Source: Thermoflavifilum aggregans (lineage in GTDB: Bacteria; Bacteroidota; Bacteroidia; Chitinophagales; Chitinophagaceae). From it: a DNA stretch of 64,000 nt. The DNA is taken from positions 1,116,001 to 1,180,000 of the forward strand of contig NZ_PGFG01000001.1 in NCBI RefSeq assembly GCF_002797735.1, given 5' to 3'. The number at the start of each line of letters is the position of its first letter. Position 1 is the first letter of the stretch. The translations under genes and the position numbers were made by a program. Positions 53,447-62,922 of this stretch are shown piece by piece. Below the pieces are notes generated by a model. That model made no database searches and was not told the origin of the DNA. It saw only the letters and a list, made by a program, of their open reading frames with translations.

Positions 53447-54628
53447 TTAACCTTTCTGTCTGCTTTCCTTGAAGGGCATCACATAATCCATCACGTGCTG
53501 CGCCGTAATGGTTTTATCGGAGAAGATAATCAATCTTTCAATCACATTGCGAAGCTCGCGGATATTGCCTGTCCATTCCATTTCCTGTAACAGCTGAATG
53601 GCTTGGGGTTCTATATTTTTTTTGAAGATGCCATAATCCTTGCAAATCTCTTCCAGGAAATAATCGGCCAGCAGCGGAATATCTTCCTTGCGTTCATTGA
53701 GTGATGGTACATGTATGATCACTACGCTCAGGCGATGATAGAGATCGAGCCGGAATCTTTTGGCTTCCACCTCATGCAGCAGATTTTTATTGGTAGCTGC
53801 AATCACTCGTACATCCACCTGAATATCCTTATCGCCACCCACGCGTGTGATTTTTCCTTCCTGCAAAGCACGGAGCACCTTGGCCTGTGCGTCCAGACTC
53901 ATATCTCCGATTTCATCGAGAAACAAAGTACCTCCATGAGCCTGTTCAAATTTACCAATCCGTTGTTTGATGGCCGATGTAAAGGAACCTTTTTCGTGTC
54001 CGAACAATTCACTTTCAATGAGTTCGGAAGGAATAGCGGCACAATTCACCTCAACCATGGGGCCTTTGGCCCGATGGCTTTTTTCGTGAATCCAGCGGGC
54101 AACCAGCTCTTTACCCACACCATTCTCACCGGTAATCAGCACGCGGGCTTCTGTAGGTGCTACTTTATCAATCGTTTCCCTGATTTTCTGCATGGCCGCC
54201 GATTCGCCAATCATTTCCTGCAGATTGTATACTTTTTTGCGCAAAACACGTGTTTCGGCCACCAGCGAGGTTTTATCGAGTGCATTGCGCAGGGTAATCA
54301 GCAGCCGGTTTAAATCAGGGGGTTTGGAGATATAGTCAAAAGCTCCTTTTTTCACGGCATCCACGGCAGTTTCGATATTGCCATGCCCTGAAATCATGAT
54401 GATGGGTACATCGGGATTTATTTCTCTGGCTTTGCTCAACCATTCTATGCCATCTATTTTCGGCATCTTGATATCACATAGTACGGCGTCGTAGGTTTTG
54501 TTTTTAAACATGGTTAAACCTTGTTCGCCATCTGCAGCTTCTTCTACCTGATATCCCTCGTAGCTGAGAATATCATGCAAGGTTTTGCGGATGGCTTTCT
54601 CATCGTCAATAACCAGAATGGTGGGCAT
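53447..54628 (-). CDS. Sigma-54 activator response regulator lacking a DNA-binding domain
   Basis: A 393-residue NtrC-type response regulator. The receiver (about 1-115) has phosphoacceptor D52 (LCDIKMP) and K102. The AAA+ domain (about 137-370) has Walker A GENGVGKE (167-174), Walker B GTLFLDEIG (about 233-241) and WTGNIRELRN (352-361). The sigma-54-contacting loop reads GSFTSA (214-219) instead of GAFTGA, keeping the important Thr. The protein ends about 20 residues after the AAA+ domain, so the usual Fis-type helix-turn-helix is absent and no frameshift remnant follows. It may act from solution without an enhancer site. The start is the natural MPTILVIDDE. Confidence 0.93.
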   Translation of the reverse strand: MPTILVIDDEKAIRKTLHDILSYEGYQVEEAADGEQGLTMFKNKTYDAVLCDIKMPKIDGIEWLSKAREINPDVPIIMISGHGNIETAVDAVKKGAFDYISKPPDLNRLLITLRNALDKTSLVAETRVLRKKVYNLQEMIGESAAMQKIRETIDKVAPTEARVLITGENGVGKELVARWIHEKSHRAKGPMVEVNCAAIPSELIESELFGHEKGSFTSAIKQRIGKFEQAHGGTLFLDEIGDMSLDAQAKVLRALQEGKITRVGGDKDIQVDVRVIAATNKNLLHEVEAKRFRLDLYHRLSVVIIHVPSLNERKEDIPLLADYFLEEICKDYGIFKKNIEPQAIQLLQEMEWTGNIRELRNVIERLIIFSDKTITAQHVMDYVMPFKESRQKG

Positions 54629-54919
54629 AGCTTGCCATTTTCTTCCCGCAAATATGCACAATATTTCTGTGGAAGGGAAAGGGCATGAAAATACAGGTGA
54701 GTTGTGGGCGGACAAATCCTATGTCTGAAGCGAGATGCGGGTATTCTTCAGATGCATTGATATATGATTTATGCAAAAACTTTTCTGTTTTTAATCAGGT
54801 GTTTTTGAAGCAGCTGAGTAAAAATATGATTGCAGCTGTTCATCGTACAATCTCATGGAAATCGCACATTACCTGATTGCAGGTTGTAATGTTCGTGCAA
54901 ATAAATTTGCTGTGCATAT

Positions 54920-57775
54920 TCATTTTGCTTTTGTGGCAATTGCAATGCTGCCGATGAATTGCTGCCGGGGAATGCTCTGGCCAGGATAAGCCGAAGGAGG
55001 CATATCAGGGATTTGCAACTCACCGGTAAACGTGCAGGTGAAACTTGCCGGATTGGTTTGTACATATCCCATGGCCCAGACTTCAGCTTTTCCATGCCAG
55101 GGTTGATCTTTTGAATCAAATTGCAGGGTTAGTTTATGTGCACCAGGCTGTGAAATTACATCTGACAGCGCCATCCATTGACCGGGTGATTGTTGAATAA
55201 CCGGTTTTACTGGTTTGCCATCTACCTGCATCATGCAATCGGGTAATGGTTTTCCTGCATCCAGGCTGTCAGGATACAGAAATACCACGCACCGGAATGT
55301 TTCAGTGGTTTGTGGTGCCACAAATTGTATAAGCAAATCCGTGTCGGTCTTTTGCAGATGGGCTGAGCTCAGCAATTGAGGTGCTGTGAGCCGGGGTTGC
55401 ATTTGGAAGAGCTGTGAAGGCTGGCCTTGCGCCTGTACGTTTGTGATGGCAGATGGGTTGAGCCATTTAAGCGGGCCTGTGGTGTCGAGCACATGGATGG
55501 TTACGGTTTTGGAATCAATGGTTTTCATGTCAAATACAGCATTGCTCAGCAAAGGCCGATGCGCATCCTGCAAAGGATACACTTCATATACTGCAGTTTC
55601 AAAGCCCTGCAATGAAAAAGATAATGTGCCGCCTGCACTATATATGTCGGGTGCTATCCAGTGAGTAGGATATACTCTTTCTATCACCAGATTTCTGGCT
55701 TCAGCATTTATTCCCTGTGCGGGATCCAGTTTGATGAGTATGTTTTGTGCATGCATTTGCGGATTACGTACTACTATTATTCCGCTATCACCCTGGAAGT
55801 GTACATAACCATAAGGCTCGCCGAGTGCGGGATTTCCACCTACCATAAATGTATGCCGCAGCACAGAGTAGCGTGATTTTGCCCATTTCAATCCTTCACT
55901 CAATATCCGCCATTCATCAGCAGTAAAGATATCCGGAGAAATATACAATTCATACATACTTACACCACGACCAAAATACAACATCACATCATTAGCAAAA
56001 CTTTCGAGTGGATCATCATCTTTCCCCACAGAAGCCAGCCGGGCTTTGATGATACCATGTGTCATTACATGATTCATAGGAAACCATACATCATGCATGC
56101 GGTAATCATCATACAATACCATGTCTTTATACGTCATGGCTGCATCCCGGCTTAAGATGGATGGAGTGGTGGAAAAACCATAGTCAGCTCCCTGCATCCA
56201 GATCTGATCGGCAATCTTTAACCACCATGGACTCATCCAGGTTCCCGAAGTGATGTTGATATACATGTCTGGATTGAGCTTGCGCACGGTATCGGCCATA
56301 GCTGCAATGTTATGGAGTGCAGTACGTTCGGAAAAATAACCCATGGCAGGGCGACCTGGTTCAGATGAGGAAAATTGAATGCCATCCCATTTGAAATAAC
56401 CTACACCTTGTTTGGTAAAATCAATAGCCCGTGATTTTAACAGGTTAAAATAGTTGGGGCCGGTAATATCCAGCATGATGTTATTCGGGCCATTACCAAC
56501 GGTTTCATAACCATGCGCTTTCATCCAGTTGATACGTTGCATGCGGAATGAATAGCCTCCTGTGGGTCCTATCCAGATGCCCAGTGAAGTATGCAACGGT
56601 TTCAATGCATTTACAATTGGCTGAAGGCCGTGCGGAAAGGTTGATTTTCTGAGTTGCCAGGGACTTGCATATTCATCCCATCCATCATCCAGCACAAAGG
56701 CATCCAGATGTATACCATAAGGCTGAATCATATTTTGCTGAAACTGCTGAATGAGTCTCAGAATGTTTGATTCGTTCATGATGTGCTGGGGTGCCACGTC
56801 TTTGAATGCAGGAGAGCGCAGATCATACCAGCTGTTGTAGAGCGTATAAGGCCGATCCGGGCGTACCTGTATATCGGTAAGATATTGGTAAAAATCTTCT
56901 TGTAGATGATGTTTTGGAGAAAGTCCTTCTACTACCCAGTCACTGCATAACCATTGCGAGTCAATAATATTTCCCATCCATTCTTTGCAGGTAAGAATAA
57001 GTTTTTGATTATTGTTGGTGGTAAGGCGATTGACGGCTGCGGGATATTCAGTACCCCAGAATACAGCGGTACGCCGGAAATCCACGGCAACAGGCTGTCC
57101 GAAATCACCTTTTTTAATAATTACAAACGGTGAATGCTGTTCATCCGATTTCATTTCCTGTTGCTGAATGTGCATACTGGTTTCTTCGTGCATACCATAA
57201 CGCAACGATATGGAGTGCTGTATTTCAGCTATTTCACCTCTTCTGGGATAAACAGCGGCCAGCCAATGATCCTGCCCTGTTGAATCGGATAGTGCAACCT
57301 GCCTGCGTACATAAGTTTTGCCCGGCAGCATTTCATAACTGAGCCTGCACCATAATGGATTTTCCGGATCAATGGCTTTGAAATACAAATGCAGAATCTT
57401 GGCACCATTGGGTTGCTCATCAGTTTTTGCATAGCGAAATATGAAATTATGCTGAGTAAGCTCTACATGCAGATCGCCGTTGAAATATTTTCCCGGTGCA
57501 TTCCAGCCCGTCCACATCAAATCAAATGCATATCCACCGTCATCAAAAATTCCCGTAGGTGTTGGTTTTGATATATCAAGCAATTGCTCTTCTTGCAGCA
57601 TGCCGTGTTGCAAAACAATCCGTTGTGAAATATATTCATTGCTAAGGGTAAATATTTGTTCGGATTCATGTTGTTGCATAGTTATTTGCACCTGCTGGGC
57701 ATGTGAAAACAAATACGTCAACAAACATGCAAACATCAGCATGTGTCTTCGAAACATATGGTGTGGGTGAAACAT
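54920..57775 (-). CDS. Large secreted clan GH-D glycosidase, alpha-galactosidase-like
   Basis: A 951-residue protein with a signal peptide ending near FSHAQ. After an N-terminal beta-sandwich (about 25-330) comes a TIM barrel with FVLDDGWDEYASPWQLRK, SLGIWIGPTGGY and GYFKWDGIQFSS, whose Asp is the probable nucleophile. This resembles GH36/GH27 alpha-galactosidases. The acid/base position cannot be fixed by eye. C-terminal beta-domains follow (about 690-940), the last one resembling a carbohydrate-binding NPCBM-type module. Length is unusually large for GH36. The gene stands alone without SusCD neighbours. The family assignment is moderate, the alpha-glycosidase clan more secure. Confidence 0.7.
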   Translation of the reverse strand: MFHPHHMFRRHMLMFACLLTYLFSHAQQVQITMQQHESEQIFTLSNEYISQRIVLQHGMLQEEQLLDISKPTPTGIFDDGGYAFDLMWTGWNAPGKYFNGDLHVELTQHNFIFRYAKTDEQPNGAKILHLYFKAIDPENPLWCRLSYEMLPGKTYVRRQVALSDSTGQDHWLAAVYPRRGEIAEIQHSISLRYGMHEETSMHIQQQEMKSDEQHSPFVIIKKGDFGQPVAVDFRRTAVFWGTEYPAAVNRLTTNNNQKLILTCKEWMGNIIDSQWLCSDWVVEGLSPKHHLQEDFYQYLTDIQVRPDRPYTLYNSWYDLRSPAFKDVAPQHIMNESNILRLIQQFQQNMIQPYGIHLDAFVLDDGWDEYASPWQLRKSTFPHGLQPIVNALKPLHTSLGIWIGPTGGYSFRMQRINWMKAHGYETVGNGPNNIMLDITGPNYFNLLKSRAIDFTKQGVGYFKWDGIQFSSSEPGRPAMGYFSERTALHNIAAMADTVRKLNPDMYINITSGTWMSPWWLKIADQIWMQGADYGFSTTPSILSRDAAMTYKDMVLYDDYRMHDVWFPMNHVMTHGIIKARLASVGKDDDPLESFANDVMLYFGRGVSMYELYISPDIFTADEWRILSEGLKWAKSRYSVLRHTFMVGGNPALGEPYGYVHFQGDSGIIVVRNPQMHAQNILIKLDPAQGINAEARNLVIERVYPTHWIAPDIYSAGGTLSFSLQGFETAVYEVYPLQDAHRPLLSNAVFDMKTIDSKTVTIHVLDTTGPLKWLNPSAITNVQAQGQPSQLFQMQPRLTAPQLLSSAHLQKTDTDLLIQFVAPQTTETFRCVVFLYPDSLDAGKPLPDCMMQVDGKPVKPVIQQSPGQWMALSDVISQPGAHKLTLQFDSKDQPWHGKAEVWAMGYVQTNPASFTCTFTGELQIPDMPPSAYPGQSIPRQQFIGSIAIATKAK

Positions 57776-57811
57776 AGAAATAAAATTTAGATAAACAAAA
57801 TTGGGCTATAG

Positions 57812-57819
57812 CAAAACTA
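57812..57819 (-). promoter_or_regulatory. Possible -7 element of the GH-D glycosidase gene
   Basis: TAGTTTTG on the minus strand, 36 nt before the ATG at 57775. Confidence 0.35.
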
Positions 57820-57886
57820 TGGGGCTATTCAGAAAAACTTTTCCTCAACCGTTTGCTATTGAAGCAAGCCGGCAAAGCCTTTTTGC

Positions 57887-57903
57887 GCATTATCCGATAA
57901 TGC
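57887..57903. repeat. Hairpin in the sucC upstream region
   Basis: GCATTAT/ATAATGC arms (57887-57893 and 57897-57903) around a CCG loop, 24 nt before the sucC ATG. No T-run follows. Could be an operator, a leader hairpin or chance. Confidence 0.4.
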
Positions 57904-57927
57904 TTAATTTAGCCAAAAATTTTTATC

Positions 57928-59148
57928 ATGAATCTGCATGAATATCAGGCAAAAGAGTTATTGAAGAAGTTTCAGGTAGCCGTGCAGGAAGGCATTCCGG
58001 TAGATACTCCAGAAGCTGCAGCTGAAGCCTATAAACATCTAAAAATTCAATATGGCAGCGAATATGCCGTGGTAAAGGCGCAGATTCATGCAGGTGGCAG
58101 GGGTAAGGGTAAAATCAAAGGTACCGAACAACGGGGCGTGGCTGTAGGGAAAAACGCCGAAGAAATCAAAACCATTGCCGGCAACATTCTGGGTGGCATA
58201 CTGGTTACAGCGCAAACGGGCCCGGCAGGTAAAAAGGTGAATAAAGTATTGGTTGCGCAGGATGTCTATTATCCGGGGCCTCAGCCTACCAAGGAATTGT
58301 ATTTATCTATTCTTCCGGATCGCACGAGGGGCGAAAATGTGATTATTTATTCTACCGAAGGAGGTGTAGATATTGAAGAAGTGGCGCGCAAAACACCGGA
58401 AAAAATTTTCCGCGAATGGGTGCATCCTGCCGGTGAATTGCAGCCTTTCCAGGCCAGAAAAATTGCATTTAATCTGGGTTTAAAGGGAGAGGCATTTAAA
58501 AATATGGTGCGTTTTGTAACGCAGCTCTATCATGCTTTTGTTTCACTGGACTGCAGCCTGCTTGAGATCAATCCTCTGTTTAAGACCAGCGATGATAAAA
58601 TCATCGCAGTGGATTGCAAGATGAATCTCGATGACAATGCCCTGATCCGCCATCCGGATCTGGAGGCATTGCGTGATATCAATGAAGAAGATCCTACGGA
58701 AGTAGAAGCTTCCAAGTACAATCTCAACTTTGTGAAGTTGGATGGCAATGTGGGATGCATGGTTAATGGCGCTGGGCTGGCTATGGCCACCATGGATATG
58801 ATTAAGCTGAGTGGTGGCGAACCAGCTAATTTCTTGGATGTAGGAGGTACTGCCAATGCGCAGACTGTGGAAGCTGGTTTCCGCATTATTCTCAAGGATC
58901 CGAAAGTAAAAGCCATTCTGATCAATATTTTCGGCGGCATTGTGCGATGCGATCGAGTTGCACAGGGTATTATTGATGCCTATCGTTCCATAGGTGATAT
59001 TCGCGTACCAATCATTGTGCGTTTGCAAGGTACCAATGCAGAAGAGGCCAAGCGTCTGATAGAAAGTTCAGGATTGAAAGTGCAATCGGCTATCCTGCTG
59101 AGTGAAGCTGCAGAGCTTGTAAACAAGGCTGTGGCTCAGGCCAGCTGA
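57928..59148 (+). CDS. sucC: Succinyl-CoA ligase (ADP-forming) beta subunit
   Basis: The ATP-grasp beta subunit of succinyl-CoA synthetase (TCA cycle, substrate-level phosphorylation), 406 residues. It begins MNLHEYQAKELLKKFQVAVQEG and has the nucleotide-binding AQIHAGGRGKGK and VAQDVYYPG. SLLEINPLFK with DCKMNLDDNA (metal/nucleotide site) and the C-terminal phosphate/CoA-side GGIVRCDRVAQGI complete it. The alpha subunit gene sucD is not adjacent in this window. Upstream lies a small hairpin but no clear -7 element. Confidence 0.96.
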   Translation: MNLHEYQAKELLKKFQVAVQEGIPVDTPEAAAEAYKHLKIQYGSEYAVVKAQIHAGGRGKGKIKGTEQRGVAVGKNAEEIKTIAGNILGGILVTAQTGPAGKKVNKVLVAQDVYYPGPQPTKELYLSILPDRTRGENVIIYSTEGGVDIEEVARKTPEKIFREWVHPAGELQPFQARKIAFNLGLKGEAFKNMVRFVTQLYHAFVSLDCSLLEINPLFKTSDDKIIAVDCKMNLDDNALIRHPDLEALRDINEEDPTEVEASKYNLNFVKLDGNVGCMVNGAGLAMATMDMIKLSGGEPANFLDVGGTANAQTVEAGFRIILKDPKVKAILINIFGGIVRCDRVAQGIIDAYRSIGDIRVPIIVRLQGTNAEEAKRLIESSGLKVQSAILLSEAAELVNKAVAQAS

Positions 59149-59282
59149 ACTGGAAAGCAAATGCGCAAACATCTCCATTCGTTTTCGGTAGCTTCATAAC
59201 CACTTTTATTGTCTGACAGGATGTAATGCTGCGGTTTTGCACAATTGAACTCCGGTTCAACTGTTGATTTTCTGCTCGCTTT

Positions 59283-59310
59283 TTTCTGTTTTCATCTTTC
59301 TGTTTTCATC
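59283..59310 (+). repeat. Perfect tandem duplication of 14 bp
   Basis: TTTCTGTTTTCATC occurs twice head to tail (59283-59296 and 59297-59310) in the gap before the SDR gene. It is a short slippage-type duplication that may alter promoter spacing. Confidence 0.8.
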
Positions 59311-59367
59311 AGAAGATTGATTTCCCAAAAACAATTCGGGACTTGCTTTGTTGTTATCAGAAAAAAC

Positions 59368-60084
59368 ATGGAAAGTCTTTCCCGGAAACATATTTTGGTA
59401 TTTGGCGCAACAGGTGGCATGGGAACAGCATTATGCAGCTTGCTGGCAGCCAGTGGGGCTTATATTTGGATCAGTGGAAGAAACAAAGAAAAACTGCAGT
59501 CTATACAAAAACAATTCCCCACCCAGATATCAGGCATTCTCCCCTGTGATATACGTGATGAATCAGCCGTTCAGGCACTTGCTGCAAAATTTCAGCCAGA
59601 GATGGGTCATTTGGATGTGTTGATTAATTTGAGTGGTATAGGTATATTGAAGCCTCTGGAACAGCTATCAGTGGCTGAATTTGAAGAAGTGATGCGGGTC
59701 AATGCGTTTGGAGCATTTTACATCATGAAACATTTTATGCCTCTGTTCAGGGCCCGCCAGGAAGGCTTGATTGTTCATGTTCCGGGTATTCTTGGCAAAG
59801 TTCCCATGTCCGGAGCTACTGCCTATTGTGCTTCAAAATATGCTTTGGTGGGTATGGTGCAGTCCATCCGTGAAGAAATTAAGCGCACCCGTATCAGGAT
59901 AACCCTGCTGTATTTGGGTGGCGTTGATACACCATTTTGGGATCAGATGGATGTAAGATTTCAACGCGAACGAATGATTCGGGCCGATGAAGCGGCACGT
60001 GCCATTTGGTATATTTGTCAGCAGCCTGATTCGGGTGTGTTAAACGAGATGGTGTTGCAACCCTTTTCGCATCAGGTATTGTGA
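59368..60084 (+). CDS. Short-chain dehydrogenase/reductase
   Basis: A 238-residue NAD(P)-dependent oxidoreductase of the classical SDR family. The cofactor motif is VFGATGGMGTALC (the GATGGMG variant of TGxxxGxG), with INLSGIG in the NNAG position, a catalytic Ser near VHVPGILGKVPMSGAT, and YCASKYA as the Tyr-x3-Lys. NAG is altered to LSG. The start at 59368 gives the normal SDR N-terminus. The longer frame from 59245 is a hydrophobic artefact. Substrate unknown. Confidence 0.9.
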   Translation: MESLSRKHILVFGATGGMGTALCSLLAASGAYIWISGRNKEKLQSIQKQFPTQISGILPCDIRDESAVQALAAKFQPEMGHLDVLINLSGIGILKPLEQLSVAEFEEVMRVNAFGAFYIMKHFMPLFRARQEGLIVHVPGILGKVPMSGATAYCASKYALVGMVQSIREEIKRTRIRITLLYLGGVDTPFWDQMDVRFQRERMIRADEAARAIWYICQQPDSGVLNEMVLQPFSHQVL

Positions 60085-60100
60085 AATATGCATCAATAGG

Positions 60101-61084
60101 TTATTTCTGCATATACATCACTTCCTTGACCAGCTTTACGGTGCGTTCAATGCTGGGCAAATAGGCTTTTACAAGGGTAGGAGCGTAATGCATGGGTGTA
60201 TCGGCCGAAGCCAGGCGCCGAACGGGCGCATCCAAATAATCGAAATATTCTTTTTGGATGCGATAGGCAATTTCAGCACCTACAGAGGCAAAAGGCCATT
60301 GTTCTTCTACGATCACGAGGCGATTGGTATTTTTCACAGAATCGCCGATCGTTTGCCAGTCGAGCGGACGAATGGTACGCAGGTCAATCACTTCAGCCTC
60401 AATACCTTCCTTGGCCAGCTCTTCAGCAGCTCCCAGAGCCACTTTCATGGTTTTATTGTATGAAACGATGGTAACATCCTTACCTGCGCGTTTTATATCA
60501 GCCTTCCCGATGGGGATCAGATATTCTTCTTCCGGTACTTCGCCCACGTCGCCATACATGATTTCGCTTTCCATGAAGATAACCGGATCATCATCCCGGA
60601 TAGCTGATTTAAGCAACCCTTTGGCGTCATAAGGAGTAGAGACGGAAATCACCTTCAGCCCTGGCATATGGGCATACATGGCTTCAAAAGCCTGTGAATG
60701 CTGGGCTGCCAGCTGACCGGCAGAGCCGTTGGGTCCGCGGAACACGATGGGACAGCCGATCTGCCCGCCACTCATGGCAAGCATCTTAGCTGCATTATTC
60801 AGAATCTGATCCAGCGCCAGCAGGGCAAAGTTCCATGTCATGAATTCAATGATGGGGCGAAGGCCGTTTTGTGCAGCACCTACACCAATAGCAGCAAACC
60901 CAAGTTCAGAAATAGGAGTATCAATAACCCGCCTGGGACCAAACTCTTCCAGCATACCTTGGCTCACTTTGTATGCACCGTTATATTCTGCAACCTCTTC
61001 ACCCATTAAAAAAATGGTTTCATCACGGCGCATTTCTTCTACCATAGCTTCACGCAACGCCTGTCGGAATTGTATCTGTCTCAT
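60101..61084 (-). CDS. pdhB: Pyruvate dehydrogenase E1 component beta subunit
   Basis: The 327-residue transketolase-type beta subunit that joins with E1-alpha to decarboxylate pyruvate with thiamine diphosphate. Identified by [56 protein letters not shown] (with the catalytic His region) and [15 protein letters not shown] branched-chain ketoacid dehydrogenase beta subunit is the main alternative. No alpha-subunit gene is adjacent. Has its own -7 element at 61116. Confidence 0.9.
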   Translation of the reverse strand: MRQIQFRQALREAMVEEMRRDETIFLMGEEVAEYNGAYKVSQGMLEEFGPRRVIDTPISELGFAAIGVGAAQNGLRPIIEFMTWNFALLALDQILNNAAKMLAMSGGQIGCPIVFRGPNGSAGQLAAQHSQAFEAMYAHMPGLKVISVSTPYDAKGLLKSAIRDDDPVIFMESEIMYGDVGEVPEEEYLIPIGKADIKRAGKDVTIVSYNKTMKVALGAAEELAKEGIEAEVIDLRTIRPLDWQTIGDSVKNTNRLVIVEEQWPFASVGAEIAYRIQKEYFDYLDAPVRRLASADTPMHYAPTLVKAYLPSIERTVKLVKEVMYMQK

Positions 61085-61115
61085 ATAATCATTGATCTAT
61101 CGGGAAAAAGCGGGA

Positions 61116-61123
61116 CAAATTTA
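61116..61123 (-). promoter_or_regulatory. -7 element of pdhB
   Basis: TAAATTTG on the minus strand, 31 nt before the ATG at 61084. A 3-of-4 -33 match occurs near 61143. Confidence 0.5.
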
Positions 61124-61157
61124 GGCCAAGCCCAGCAGATAAAAAAATCGCGCTGGT

Positions 61158-62855
61158 TTATCTGTTTTCCCGGATGGCACTTGTTCTTGCACGTGGCATG
61201 CGCTTCGTCAGCAAGATTTCTGCAGGAGCCGATTCATTCAATCCCTGCGGATAGGTGCCCTGAAGTTTATGCAAAGCTTGCAGGTCGGCCTGTGCGTCCA
61301 GTTCTATCAGGCTGTATTGATCCAGGATAATCAGCTTACCTATAGCCGATTTGGGCAGGCGTGTATAGTCCAGCAGCCATTGCAGCAGGGAGGCTTTGTA
61401 AAGACCATGAGCGCGTCCTGCGTTCAGCCTGAAAGTAATCCAGTTGCCCTCTGCTGGCCGTTCAGCCTGGAAAGAGGCATTTCTGCTATTGTTTCGGTTG
61501 ACGAGCCGGGCTTCGGGCAATGGCACATTCAGGTCTTTGGCCTGGGCATAATGTTTTAACAAATGCTGAAATTCAAATGCGGCCATTCTTTCAATCAGAT
61601 CTTCCTTGCTCAGTTCATCAAGGGATGATTTTATAGCCTGCAAATAAATCCGGATGTCGGTTTGAGAGGGATCTATCTGTTTGAGTTGTTCGAAATAATG
61701 ATATAGTTGTTTTTCACAGATTTGCTGACCGGAAGGGATGGAACGGCGGATAAACCGGATGTGCAGCATTTTTTCCAGCCTTCTGAGTTTTTCCATTTCA
61801 TGCAGATGGATGATGGAAATGGAAATACCGGTTCGTCCGGCGCGGGCGGTACGTCCACTGCGATGGGTATAGGATTCCAGGTCGTCGGGCAATCCGAAGT
61901 GAATCACATGGGTAATATTTTCCACGTCAATGCCGCGGGCAGCCACGTCTGTAGCGAGCAATATCTGTATGGCTTTGGCCCGGAAACGTTCCATTACCTT
62001 ATCGCGCTGGGCTTGTGAGAGGTCGCCATGCAGGGCTTCAGCTTCATATCCCATCCTGATCAGTCGATCAGATATTTCCTGGGCTTCAGCTTTGGTGCGA
62101 GTGAATACAATGCCGTAAAGCTCCGGATAAAAATCAATCAACCTGCGCAGGGTTTCCAGTTTATGTTGTGCGTGAGTTACATAGTATTCGTGGCTGATTC
62201 CGGAAGCCACTGTGTTTTTGGTTCCCACAACAATTTCTGCGGGTTCATGCATGAACTGACGGATGATTTGCCGGATTTCTGCGGGCATGGTAGCGGAAAA
62301 CAGCCAGCAGCATTGCCTTTGGGATGCATGTTGCAAAATGAAATGAATATCATCCCGAAAGCCCATGTTGAGCATTTCATCTGCTTCATCCAGGATTACC
62401 CATTGCACGGATTGCAATTGCAGGGCCTGCCTTTGCATGAGATCCATGAGCCTGCCGGGTGTTGCCACCACAATCTGGGCACCTTGCCTGAGCTGGCGGA
62501 TCTGTTGCTGAATGGAGCTGCCACCATATACAGTGACGATATGGAGTCCCGGCAGATATTTACCCATATCCCGAAGATCCTGTGTAATCTGCAAGGCCAG
62601 CTCGCGGGTGGGACTCAGAATCAAAGCCTGTATGTGGCGTGCAGAGGTGTCGATATGTTGCAGCAAAGGCAAACCAAATGCGGCAGTCTTGCCCGTGCCG
62701 GTTTGTGCCAGCACAATGCTGTCGGTTGGTTGTGCAATAAGTTTGGGAATAGCCAGCTGTTGAACGGGGGTGGGATGTTCAAATCCCATGTCACGAATGC
62801 CTGCCAATAAGGGTTCACTGATTCCTAATGACTGAAAAGAAAGTTCTGTTTGCAT
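61158..62855 (-). CDS. DEAD-box RNA helicase with DbpA-like RNA-binding domain
   Basis: A roughly 565-residue DEAD-box helicase of the DeaD/CsdA/DbpA group, with roles in ribosome assembly, cold adaptation or RNA decay. It has the Q motif (GFEHPTPVQ), AQTGTGKT, PTRELALQI, ILDEADEML, FSATMP, the helicase-C signature LLATDVAARGIDVENI and HRSGRTARAGRTG. The C-terminal 70 residues (about 475-545; GNWITFRLNAGRAHGLYKASLL to SLIELDAQADLQALH) match the DbpA RRM-like domain that binds 23S rRNA. The start is ATG 62855 or 62861, downstream of a -7 element. Confidence 0.93.
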   Translation of the reverse strand: MQTELSFQSLGISEPLLAGIRDMGFEHPTPVQQLAIPKLIAQPTDSIVLAQTGTGKTAAFGLPLLQHIDTSARHIQALILSPTRELALQITQDLRDMGKYLPGLHIVTVYGGSSIQQQIRQLRQGAQIVVATPGRLMDLMQRQALQLQSVQWVILDEADEMLNMGFRDDIHFILQHASQRQCCWLFSATMPAEIRQIIRQFMHEPAEIVVGTKNTVASGISHEYYVTHAQHKLETLRRLIDFYPELYGIVFTRTKAEAQEISDRLIRMGYEAEALHGDLSQAQRDKVMERFRAKAIQILLATDVAARGIDVENITHVIHFGLPDDLESYTHRSGRTARAGRTGISISIIHLHEMEKLRRLEKMLHIRFIRRSIPSGQQICEKQLYHYFEQLKQIDPSQTDIRIYLQAIKSSLDELSKEDLIERMAAFEFQHLLKHYAQAKDLNVPLPEARLVNRNNSRNASFQAERPAEGNWITFRLNAGRAHGLYKASLLQWLLDYTRLPKSAIGKLIILDQYSLIELDAQADLQALHKLQGTYPQGLNESAPAEILLTKRMPRARTSAIRENR

Positions 62856-62877
62856 ATGCATAATATAAAATAAGCGG

Positions 62878-62885
62878 CAAAGGTA
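62878..62885 (-). promoter_or_regulatory. -7 element of the DEAD-box helicase gene
   Basis: TACCTTTG on the minus strand, 16-22 nt before the candidate ATGs at 62861 and 62855. It overlaps the N-terminal part of the longer ORF frame and argues against that extension. Confidence 0.5.
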
Positions 62886-62922
62886 CGCATTCCTTTTTGT
62901 TTCCCCTGATTTATTTGCCAGA

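Noticed and set aside
54629-54919. Possible 63-aa ORF (54685-54876) in the gap between the sigma-54 activator and the GH-D gene
   Set aside because: No family resemblance and no promoter or ribosome-site support. The 291-nt gap shows nothing else I can name.
62028-62810. 260-aa plus-strand ORF opposite the DEAD-box gene
   Set aside because: Antisense of the helicase motifs. No independent support.
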